This document shows positions 5,625 to 11,678 of a DNA stretch of 11,678 nt, in pieces. The notes beneath the pieces were generated by a model that saw nothing but the letters and a program-made list of their open reading frames with translations, was not told the origin of the DNA and ran no database searches. Within the stretch, counting starts at the first letter, position 1; every line of letters starts with the position of its first letter. Source of the stretch: an uncultured Lachnospiraceae bacterium (GTDB lineage Bacteria > Bacillota_A > Clostridia > Lachnospirales > Lachnospiraceae); NCBI GenBank assembly GCA_902773195.1, contig CACYDL010000019.1, positions 1 through 11,678 of the forward strand. The letters run 5' to 3'. Position numbers and translations under genes: made by a program.

Positions 5625-7709
5625 TTATTGGAAACGGAAACGGACGCTGTGCATCCGGGGATCCTTGCTGCAGCTGCCGATCAGCGCGGTGTAATCGATA
5701 TCCTCGGTCACGAAATCGTCTGCCTCCTCTGAGAAATACGCCATCTCCTGCTTCGTCACGGACAGCTCGACCACCTTGGTCTCGCCGGCGTCGAGGGTCA
5801 CCCTGGCGAAGTCGCGGAGCGTCTTCACCGGGCGGTCCACGGCGCTGCCTTCGCAGCTGACGTAGAGCTGCGCGATCTCCGCGCCGCCGCGGCGGCCGGT
5901 GTTGGTGACGGAGAAGCGGAACTTCGCCCTGTCCCCGAACACCTCGACCTCGGGCGCGCCGATCTCGAAGCTCGTGTAGGAAAGGCCGTAGCCGTAGGGA
6001 TAGAGAACGTCCTTGTTCTCCTTGTCCATCAGGGCGTAGCCGTGATAGTACTCATAGGTGATCTCCGTGCAGTCCGGATCGAAGAACGGGTAGTCGTCCT
6101 CGGAATACGCGACCGTGTACGGAAGCTTGCCGCTCGGGTTCACGTCGCCGAACAGAATCTCCGCGAGAACCGTGCCGCCCTCCATGCCGCCGTAGAAGGA
6201 GAAGAGGATCGCCGGCACCTTGCTCTCCCATTCGTTGATCAGGATCGCGCTGCTGCCGATGAGCGACACAACCGTGTTCGGGCAGATGCCCGCCACCGCC
6301 TCGATGATGTCCGTATCTCTCTTGTGAAGGCGCATCGTCATGCGGTCGCCGCCGGCCGTCGCCTCCGTTTCGACCTTGGAGCTGAGGAATTCGCCCTCGT
6401 CGCTGTGCACGTAGCCCGCCACGATGACCACCGCGTCGACGTCCGCCGCCTGCTTCTTCGCAAGCTCCAGATCCGTCCCGTCGTTGTAGAGGATGAGGGC
6501 TCTCGGCATTCTCTTCATGATGCCGGACAGCGGGGAGACGGCGTAGTACGGGTGTACCATGGACGATCCGTGGTCGCCGATGTTCTGCGCATTGCCGAGC
6601 TTTCCGAGCACGAGAATCCGTCCGGTCTTCTCCGGATCGAGGGGAAGCACGCCGCCTTCGTTCTTGAGCAGCACCGCCGCCTCTTCCGCCGCGCGCTTCG
6701 CCACCGCGATGTGGGACGGCCGCGCGATCACGTCCGGGGTGTATTCTTCCGGATCCTTGCGGGTCTCGTAGTAGAGAATGGTTCTCAGGATGTATCCCAC
6801 GGACTCGTTGAGCTCTTCCTCGGTCACGCGGCCGTCCGCCACCGCCTGGGGAATCTCGTTCTCATAGAACGCCACGCAGGGCATCTCGATGTTCATGCCG
6901 GCCTTGACGGATTCCACCGCGCGTCCTTCGTGCAGGGCCCACAGGAAATCGGAGAGCGTGAAGCCCTCGAAGCCCCAGCGGTCGCGCAGCGTGTCGTGCA
7001 GCAGGTATTTGTTCTCCGAGCAGAAGCTGCCGAGAACGCTGTTGTAGGCGCACATGACCGACGCGGCGCCGGCCTCGATGCATTTTTTGAAATGGGGCAG
7101 ATAGACCTCGTGAAGCGTCCTCTTGTCGATCTGGACGTCCGCGGTGAAGCGGGCGTTCTCGATGCTGTTGAGGGCGAAATGCTTGATGCACGCCATGACG
7201 TTCTGGCTCTGGATGCCCTTTGTGAGAGCTGCTCCCATCTCGCCGATGTGATAGGAATCCTCTCCGTAGGTCTCCTGGGCGCGGCCCCAGCGGGGATTTC
7301 TCGGCAGGTTGATGCAGACGCCGCCGTAGTAGTTGCCGCCCACCGCGCGGATCTCCGCGCCGATGCACTTTCCGATCTCCTCCTCGAGCTCGCGGTCAAA
7401 GGTCGCGCCGCGCGCCATCGAGACCGGGAAGCAGGTCGCCGAGCCCGCCACGACCCCGCGGGGGCCGTCGACGAAGCGGACGTTGGGGATGCCGAGGCGC
7501 TCGACCGCCAGGGTGGGATAGGGATCAAAGTTGTAGTGGACGATCTCAAAGAGATCATAGAGCAGCTTCTCTTCCGTGATCTGGCCGGACATGATGCCGA
7601 TCTTCTCCTTCAGAGTGAGCCGGGGAATCAGTTCCTTCTCCACATAGGAGCGGATCTCTTCCTTGCTGCAGTTTTCCGTCAGCTTCGTGTTCCTGACAGC
7701 TTCTCTCAT
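5625..7709 (-). CDS. GH3 beta-glycosidase (beta-glucosidase type)
   Basis: This 694-residue family 3 glycoside hydrolase has no signal peptide and so probably acts in the cytoplasm, removing non-reducing-end sugars (beta-glucose, or another pyranose) from glycosides. The N-terminal TIM-barrel domain shows the substrate-loop motif DGPRG (81-85), NLPRNPRWGRAQETYGED (134-151), K176-H177 and the nucleophile D254 in GFTLSDF. The second alpha/beta domain (about 335-555) holds the likely acid/base glutamate at E438 or E440 in HSDEGEF and the segment FGDVNPSGKLPYT. A fibronectin-III-like domain ends the protein (about 585-694), with YPYGYGLSYTSF before it. The start at 7709 has a perfect AAGGAGG 5 nt upstream; the ATG at 7736 would lie inside mglC. 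Exact substrate cannot be told. Confidence 0.9.
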   Translation of the reverse strand: MREAVRNTKLTENCSKEEIRSYVEKELIPRLTLKEKIGIMSGQITEEKLLYDLFEIVHYNFDPYPTLAVERLGIPNVRFVDGPRGVVAGSATCFPVSMARGATFDRELEEEIGKCIGAEIRAVGGNYYGGVCINLPRNPRWGRAQETYGEDSYHIGEMGAALTKGIQSQNVMACIKHFALNSIENARFTADVQIDKRTLHEVYLPHFKKCIEAGAASVMCAYNSVLGSFCSENKYLLHDTLRDRWGFEGFTLSDFLWALHEGRAVESVKAGMNIEMPCVAFYENEIPQAVADGRVTEEELNESVGYILRTILYYETRKDPEEYTPDVIARPSHIAVAKRAAEEAAVLLKNEGGVLPLDPEKTGRILVLGKLGNAQNIGDHGSSMVHPYYAVSPLSGIMKRMPRALILYNDGTDLELAKKQAADVDAVVIVAGYVHSDEGEFLSSKVETEATAGGDRMTMRLHKRDTDIIEAVAGICPNTVVSLIGSSAILINEWESKVPAILFSFYGGMEGGTVLAEILFGDVNPSGKLPYTVAYSEDDYPFFDPDCTEITYEYYHGYALMDKENKDVLYPYGYGLSYTSFEIGAPEVEVFGDRAKFRFSVTNTGRRGGAEIAQLYVSCEGSAVDRPVKTLRDFARVTLDAGETKVVELSVTKQEMAYFSEEADDFVTEDIDYTALIGSCSKDPRMHSVRFRFQ

Positions 7710-7714
7710 AGTTT

Positions 7715-7721
7715 CCTCCTT
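7715..7721 (-). promoter_or_regulatory. Ribosome binding site of the GH3 gene, overlapping the mglC stop
   Basis: AAGGAGG spans the last bases of the mglC TAA codon, 5 nt before ATG 7709. It fixes the GH3 start and makes co-translation of transporter and glycosidase likely. Confidence 0.8.
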
Positions 7722-8742
7722 ACTTTCTCTTCGCAAACTTTCTCATATCGACGACGACGGCAAGGAGAATGATGAGACCCTTGACGATGTACTGCCAGTA
7801 CATATTGACGCCGATGAAGGACAGGCCGTAGTTGATGACGGTGAAGATCAGAACGCCGGTGACGATGCCGCCGACCGTTCCGATGCCGCCCGACATGGAG
7901 ACGCCGCCGACCACGCAGGACGCGATCGCGTCCATCTCGTAGCTGTTGCCGGTGGTGTTGGAGGCGCTGCCGATCCGTCCGACCTCAAGGACGGCTGCGA
8001 CGGCGTACATGATCGCCGCGATCGAGTAGGTGGCGACGAGGATCTTCTTGACGTTGACGCCGGAGACCTGCGCCGCGTCGGGGTTTCCGCCGACGGCGTA
8101 CATATACTTTCCGAACTTTGTCTTGTTCCACAGGATCCACATGAAGACGATCACCACGATCGCGATGATGGTCAGGTACGGGAGGCGGAAGGATCCGATC
8201 CGGACGCCTCTCGTGCAGAGCTTCGTCAGGGAATCCGTGATGCCGCCGATGGGCTGGGCGCCGTAGGGCTCGCGGTCGAAGTAGATCGAGGACGTGCCGT
8301 AGAGAACCAGCTGCATCGCCAGCGTCGCGATGATCGGCGGAACCTTGAGGTGTGCGACGCAGATGCCGGAGATCGTTCCGAGCAGGGCGCAGAGCGCCAT
8401 GACGAGCAGCAGCGGCACGATGATCGGCAGGGACGGAAGGTTCTGATACATGCGGTACGCGTAGTTCACGTCCTGCAGAAGGGAGGCGGAGATGACGGCC
8501 GCGAGGCCGATCATGCGTCCCGTCGACAGGTCGCAGCCGCGCACCATCAGCACCATGCCGGCGCCCAGGGCGATGATGATTCGCGTCGAGGACTGCGCCA
8601 GGATGTTGCTGAAGTTGATGATCGATAAGAAGCGCGGTTCGATGCAGATGATCACGATGATCAGCGCCAGCAGAACCACATAGATGATTTTTTCCGTGAA
8701 GAGCTTTTTGATCAGATCTCCGGCGGATACATTCTTTGTCAT
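7720..8742 (-). CDS. mglC: Galactose/methyl-galactoside ABC transporter permease
   Basis: This 340-residue permease aligns by eye with E. coli MglC over nearly its full length. Shared segments include IIIALGAGMVL, GCDLSTGRMIGLAAVISASLLQ, WNKTKFGKYMYAVGGNPDAA, VSGVNV, ASCVVGGVSMSGGIGTVGG and INYGLSFIGVNMYWQYIVKG. It forms the membrane channel, as a homodimer in the family, through which sugar delivered by MglB passes at the cost of ATP hydrolysed by MglA. About ten hydrophobic segments are visible. Its ATG overlaps the mglA stop in an ATGA (8739-8742), with a good AGGAGGAG sequence shortly upstream inside mglA, pointing to translational coupling. It is followed after 10 nt by the GH3 gene. Confidence 0.94.
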   Translation of the reverse strand: MTKNVSAGDLIKKLFTEKIIYVVLLALIIVIICIEPRFLSIINFSNILAQSSTRIIIALGAGMVLMVRGCDLSTGRMIGLAAVISASLLQDVNYAYRMYQNLPSLPIIVPLLLVMALCALLGTISGICVAHLKVPPIIATLAMQLVLYGTSSIYFDREPYGAQPIGGITDSLTKLCTRGVRIGSFRLPYLTIIAIVVIVFMWILWNKTKFGKYMYAVGGNPDAAQVSGVNVKKILVATYSIAAIMYAVAAVLEVGRIGSASNTTGNSYEMDAIASCVVGGVSMSGGIGTVGGIVTGVLIFTVINYGLSFIGVNMYWQYIVKGLIILLAVVVDMRKFAKRK

Positions 8743-10253
8743 ACTCCTACTCCTCCTGCGGATACATATTTTGCGGAAGCTTCCATGATCTTAACCTGTG
8801 TCGCGTCCGCCGCGTCAAAGATACCGGCCTCTCTGCCGTTGCTCATGACCAGGATCCGGTCGCACACGCCGAGCAGCTCCGGCATTTCCGAGCTCACCAT
8901 GATGATGCTCCGGCCCTCGGCCGCCAGCTGGTTCATGAGCTGGTAGATCTCGTACTTGGCACCGACGTCGATGCCGCGGGTCGGCTCGTCGAGCAGCAGC
9001 ACGTCCGGGTTCGTCAGCAGCCATCTTCCGAGGATCACCTTCTGCTGGTTGCCTCCGGACAGGTTGCCGATCTTGACCTTGCTGCCCGGCGTCTTGACGC
9101 GGAGGTCCCGGATCGTCTTGTCGACGTTCTCCCTGATCTTCGCGTTGTTGAGCAGCCCGTGCTTCAGGTAGGGATCCAGATTCGCGATGATCGTGTTGAA
9201 GGTGATGCTCAGATCCGCGAAGATGCCGTTGTGCCGTCTCTCCTCCGTGAGCATCGCGAAGCCGTTCTTCATCGCCTTTTCCGGCGTTCCGTTGTCGATC
9301 TCTTTTCCGTCGAGGAGGATTCTGCCTTCGCCCTTCAGGCGGATGCCGAAGATCGTCTCGAGGAGCTCCGTGCGCCCCGCGCCGACGAGGCCGGCCACGC
9401 CGAGGATCTCGCCCTTCCGGAGCTCGAAGCTGACACCCTTGAACTTCGGCGTCGCGCTGGAGAGATTCTCCACCTTGAGGAACGTCTCTCCCGGAACCGT
9501 ATCCCGCTTCGGATAGCGCTCCTTGAGCTCCCGGCCGACCATCAGGCGGATGATCTTGTCCGTGTCGAGGTTCTCCACCGGCTCGGTCGCCACCCAGCGG
9601 CCGTCGCGCATGATCGTCACTTCGTCGGAGATCTTCATGATCTCCTCCATCTTGTGGGAGATGTAGATGATGCTGACGCCGCGCTTCTTCAGCATCTCGA
9701 TGATGCGGAAGAGGTGCTCCACCTCGTCCTCCGTCAGGGAGGAGGTGGGCTCGTCCATCACGATGACCTTGGCGTCGTAGGAGACCGCCTTGGCGATCTC
9801 GATCATCTGGCGGTCCGCGACCTGGAGGGTCCCGGTCATCGTCCTGGGATCGACGTGGATATCGAGCTGCTCAAAGATTCTCTTCGTCTCATCATACATT
9901 TTCTGGTGATCGACGAAGAGGCCCTTCATGGGGAATCTGCCGAGCCAGATATTTTCCATGATGTTGCGGTCCAGCACCTGGTTGAGCTCCTGGTGAACCA
10001 TCGAGACGTGGTTCCGGAGCGCCTCGGCCGGGCTCTCAAACGCCACCTTCTGTCCGTCCAGGATGATCTCTCCGCCGTTCATCGAGTAGATTCCGAACAG
10101 ACAGTTCATGAGCGTGGATTTGCCCGCGCCGTTTTCTCCCATGAGGGAGTGGACGGTGGCGGGCCTGACCTTCAGCGTCACGTCGTCCAGCGCTTTTACT
10201 CCGGGAAATTCCTTGGTGATGTTCTTCATTTCCAGGATGTATTCGTTTGCCAT
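8739..10253 (-). CDS. mglA: Galactose/methyl-galactoside ABC transporter ATPase (two fused ATP-binding domains)
   Basis: This 504-residue protein carries two tandem nucleotide-binding domains, as in all Mgl/Rbs/Xyl sugar importers, and is close to E. coli MglA. Domain 1 has Walker A GENGAGKST (39-47), a degenerate signature LQVADRQ (143-149), Walker B VIVMDEPT (163-170) and switch His200. Domain 2 has a degenerate Walker A GLVGAGRT (288-295), a canonical signature LSGGNQQ (398-404) and Walker B VLLLDEPT (418-425). This split of intact and degenerate sites is normal for the family. The start at 10253 is preferred because AAAGGGG lies 8 nt upstream; the ATG at 10259 would be only 2 nt from it. 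It lies between mglB and mglC, with a structured gap before it. Confidence 0.95.
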   Translation of the reverse strand: MANEYILEMKNITKEFPGVKALDDVTLKVRPATVHSLMGENGAGKSTLMNCLFGIYSMNGGEIILDGQKVAFESPAEALRNHVSMVHQELNQVLDRNIMENIWLGRFPMKGLFVDHQKMYDETKRIFEQLDIHVDPRTMTGTLQVADRQMIEIAKAVSYDAKVIVMDEPTSSLTEDEVEHLFRIIEMLKKRGVSIIYISHKMEEIMKISDEVTIMRDGRWVATEPVENLDTDKIIRLMVGRELKERYPKRDTVPGETFLKVENLSSATPKFKGVSFELRKGEILGVAGLVGAGRTELLETIFGIRLKGEGRILLDGKEIDNGTPEKAMKNGFAMLTEERRHNGIFADLSITFNTIIANLDPYLKHGLLNNAKIRENVDKTIRDLRVKTPGSKVKIGNLSGGNQQKVILGRWLLTNPDVLLLDEPTRGIDVGAKYEIYQLMNQLAAEGRSIIMVSSEMPELLGVCDRILVMSNGREAGIFDAADATQVKIMEASAKYVSAGGVGV

Positions 10254-10261
10254 AGTCATTT

Positions 10262-10268
10262 CCCCTTT
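10262..10268 (-). promoter_or_regulatory. Ribosome binding site of mglA
   Basis: AAAGGGG is 8 nt before ATG 10253 and immediately follows the second hairpin of the mglB-mglA gap, which keeps it unpaired. Confidence 0.6.
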
Positions 10269-10270
10269 AC

Positions 10271-10299
10271 GGGCACCGGCCGCTCCCGGGCCGGTGCCC
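10271..10299 (-). promoter_or_regulatory. Hairpin 2 between mglB and mglA
   Basis: GGGCACCGGCC and GGCCGGTGCCC form a perfect 11-bp stem around a 7-nt loop. No U-run follows in the direction of mglA. On the other strand TTTT follows the stem. Possible role: stabilising the end of a separate mglB transcript or moderating read-through. Confidence 0.65.
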
Positions 10300-10308
10300 T
10301 TTTAAAGG

Positions 10309-10338
10309 ATATGCAGAAGCCCGGAAGCTTCTGCATAT
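10309..10338 (-). terminator. Hairpin 1 between mglB and mglA, possible partial terminator
   Basis: ATATGCAGAAGC and GCTTCTGCATAT form a perfect 12-bp stem with a TTCCGG loop, followed on the transcribed strand by CCTTTTAAAAGG. The short U-run would allow incomplete termination. A leaky stop here would give more binding protein than ATPase and permease, a known pattern in mgl-like operons. The structure is seen directly; the strength is inferred. Confidence 0.6.
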
Positions 10339-10376
10339 TCGTTCTTTTGCATCAATTCACTTGTGAGAGAAGCGGA

Positions 10377-11432
10377 TCAGCCCTCGTAGGTCTTCGCTGC
10401 TTCGTCCACGTTGTCGATCGTGATGGCCTTGTACGGGACGCGGACCGCCTTGGAGCCGTCGGTATCAAATTCGAAGTCCGTGCCGTCGAGGGGCTCTTTG
10501 CCTTCGACAAGGTTCTGCGCGATCTTGACGATCATCTGGCCCTGCGTGTTCGCATCCTGGAGGACGGAGCCGATCATCTCGCCGCTTCTGATCTTCTCAA
10601 GCACTTCCGGAAGGGCGTCGATGCCGATCACCGGGATGTACATTTCGCTCTCGGCGCCGTCTTCGTTGAAGCCCGCCGCCTGGATGGACTGCAGAGCGCC
10701 CAGCGCCATCGCGTCGTTCGCCGCGTTGATGAACTCGATCTCGTCGCCGTACTTGGAGATCCAGGCGTCCATCTTTTCCTTGGCCTTGGCGGTATCCCAC
10801 ATGCCCGTGTCTTCCTCAAGCAGATCGATCTCGATGCCCGCATCCTCGATCGTGCTCTTGACGTACTGGCTTCTGGGCGGAGCAGCCGTGTGGCCCGGGT
10901 CGCCCATCAGGTTGATCAGCTGGATCTTGCCGTCGCCGTTCTTGTCCGCTTCCGGATGAGCCTTCCAGTAGTCGACGATCATCTGGCCTTCGATGGCCGC
11001 GCCGTAGTCGCCGCCGGTCGAGGTGACCTGATAGAGATTGTCATAGCTGTTCACGACGTCCTTGTCCTCGATCTCCTTGTTGAAGAAGATGATCGGGAGA
11101 TTGCCGTTTTCCTTGACTTTCTCGATGATGGCCGGAGCCGCCGTGACGTCGACGACCGAGACCGCGATGGCGACGGCGCCCTTGGCGATCGCCGTGTCGA
11201 TCTGGTTGAGCTGCGTGGACTGGTCAAGCTGTCCGTCGTCGACGTTGCAGTCGAAGACGTCCGCGCTGGCGTTCTTGATCGCCTTGCCGATATAGGAATT
11301 GAAGTTGTCCGTGGAGGAGTAGATACCCGCGCCGAGGATCGGCAGGTCGGCCGCCGCCACGCTCATGGTCGAACCCGCGAGCATTCCGGCCGTCATAGCT
11401 CCGCACAATACGAGACTGATCAGTTTCTTCAT
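10377..11432 (-). CDS. mglB: Galactose/glucose-type sugar-binding protein
   Basis: This 351-residue secreted solute-binding protein is close to E. coli MglB, which binds galactose, glucose and galactosides for MglAC. By alignment, sugar-contact residues are D42, F44, N118, H181, R187, W212, N239, D272 and N295 (E. coli D14, F16, N91, H152, R158, W183, N211, D236, N256), but A183 replaces Asp154. The calcium site is kept (D163, N165, D167, Q171, E233, in DKNGDGKIQ). A signal peptide is present, with likely cleavage near VAAA-DLP (residue 28). There is no lipobox: LAGS stands where LAGC would be expected, so no lipid anchor is evident. AGGAGG precedes the ATG. It is the first gene of the sugar operon. 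Confidence 0.94.
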   Translation of the reverse strand: MKKLISLVLCGAMTAGMLAGSTMSVAAADLPILGAGIYSSTDNFNSYIGKAIKNASADVFDCNVDDGQLDQSTQLNQIDTAIAKGAVAIAVSVVDVTAAPAIIEKVKENGNLPIIFFNKEIEDKDVVNSYDNLYQVTSTGGDYGAAIEGQMIVDYWKAHPEADKNGDGKIQLINLMGDPGHTAAPPRSQYVKSTIEDAGIEIDLLEEDTGMWDTAKAKEKMDAWISKYGDEIEFINAANDAMALGALQSIQAAGFNEDGAESEMYIPVIGIDALPEVLEKIRSGEMIGSVLQDANTQGQMIVKIAQNLVEGKEPLDGTDFEFDTDGSKAVRVPYKAITIDNVDEAAKTYEG

Positions 11433-11457
11433 CTGGAACCTCCTTTAGTCCGTGTCT

Positions 11458-11484
11458 GACAGGACATTCTGTCGTGTCCCTGTC
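11458..11484 (-). promoter_or_regulatory. Inverted repeat in the mglB leader
   Basis: GACAGG(G)ACA and TGTCCTGTC pair with a single bulged base around an 8-nt loop, between the predicted transcription start (about 11493) and the mglB ribosome binding site. It may be an mRNA-stabilising 5' hairpin or a repressor site. Confidence 0.4.
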
Positions 11485-11499
11485 GTTTCTGATAAATTC

Positions 11500-11528
11500 G
11501 TTATACATTTTTGTCTTTTTCGGGGCAA
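11500..11528 (-). promoter_or_regulatory. Promoter of the mgl operon
   Basis: Reading on the minus strand, TTGCCC (11528-11523), a 17-bp A-rich spacer and TATAAC (11505-11500) form a good vegetative-type promoter. Transcription would start near 11493, giving a leader of about 60 nt before mglB. Confidence 0.6.
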
Positions 11529-11551
11529 CTTACGGTTTTTAGATTTTGGGG

Positions 11552-11570
11552 GACACTTTTTGGAAGTGTC
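11552..11570. promoter_or_regulatory. Perfect palindrome, candidate operator
   Basis: GACACTT, TTTGG, AAGTGTC is a perfect 7+7 inverted repeat. It lies 23 bp upstream of the mgl -35 and just upstream of a divergent promoter, the position expected for a shared activator or repressor site. It could also be a small hairpin, with AAAAA beside it. The regulator is unknown. Confidence 0.45.
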
Positions 11571-11577
11571 AAAAACA

Positions 11578-11605
11578 TTGGGCGAAGAGCCGCATTCTTT
11601 ATAAT
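11578..11605 (+). promoter_or_regulatory. Divergent promoter towards the right edge
   Basis: TTGGGC (11578-11583), a 16-bp spacer and a perfect TATAAT (11600-11605) point rightwards. A second, extended -10 (TGGTATGAT, 11611-11619) follows. The served gene, possibly a regulator of the sugar locus, lies outside the window. The last 50 bases are GC-rich with inverted repeats (CCGCCTG at 11638 and CAGGCGG at 11672) and show no gene start. Confidence 0.4.
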
Positions 11606-11678
11606 AATCGTGGTATGATGACAGGGAAGTCAGCGCCGCCTGCGGCAGCGCGCAGGCCCGGTATCAGCACACAGGCGG

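Noticed and set aside
7710..7736. N-terminal extension of GH3 to ATG 7736
   Set aside because: It would overlap the end of mglC and has no ribosome binding site; AAGGAGG before 7709 settles the start.
6042..7772. Plus-strand open frame of 576 codons opposite GH3
   Set aside because: It is a shadow of the GH3 gene; the minus strand carries all GH3 motifs in order and the plus frame has none of any family.
8736..11459. Very long plus-strand open frame (907 codons) opposite mglB and mglA
   Set aside because: It is antisense to two clearly recognisable genes, rich in D, V, H, L and R as expected of a GC-rich antisense frame, and has no family resemblance.

Overview
The window looks like chromosomal DNA of a GC-rich Gram-positive gut-type bacterium, most likely of the class Clostridia (Lachnospiraceae-like). 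This is inferred from strong AGGAGG-type ribosome binding sites, the standard genetic code, and the family mix of an Mgl sugar transporter, GH42 and GH3 glycosidases, MATE and DMT transporters and YoeB. No taxonomic marker gene is present, so this placement is a judgement. No rRNA, tRNA, CRISPR array or intact insertion sequence was seen.

The right-hand 80% is one minus-strand sugar locus, read from right to left: mglB (galactose-type binding protein), mglA (double ATPase), mglC (permease), a GH3 beta-glycosidase, a GH42 beta-galactosidase, and a MATE efflux transporter. The mglBAC order and the protein sequences match the Escherichia coli beta-methylgalactoside/galactose transporter closely. 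The two glycosidases have no signal peptides. The simplest reading is that a galactose-containing glycoside or short beta-galactoside/beta-glucoside is imported and cut in the cytoplasm. A promoter with 17-bp spacing (TTGCCC / TATAAC) lies upstream of mglB, next to a perfect palindrome and a probable divergent promoter that would serve a gene beyond the right edge.

Between the genes there are strong inverted repeats. Two perfect hairpins separate mglB from mglA, a cluster of three overlapping palindromes separates GH3 from GH42, and a perfect 10-bp stem with a GAAA loop precedes the MATE gene. These are good places for RNA processing, partial termination or repeat-element insertion.

The left-hand 20% is a patchwork of decayed accessory DNA. 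Directly after the MATE stop codon lies the C-terminal fragment of an amino-acid-type ABC ATPase. It runs, out of frame, into the last 15-20 codons of a YefM-like antitoxin, which in turn overlaps an intact-looking yoeB toxin gene. The toxin thus seems to have lost its cognate antitoxin here. A DMT/EamA transporter gene converges on yoeB from the left. The first 629 bases hold no intact gene that I recognise, only the C-terminal remnant of a GNAT acetyltransferase, short repeats and small open frames.
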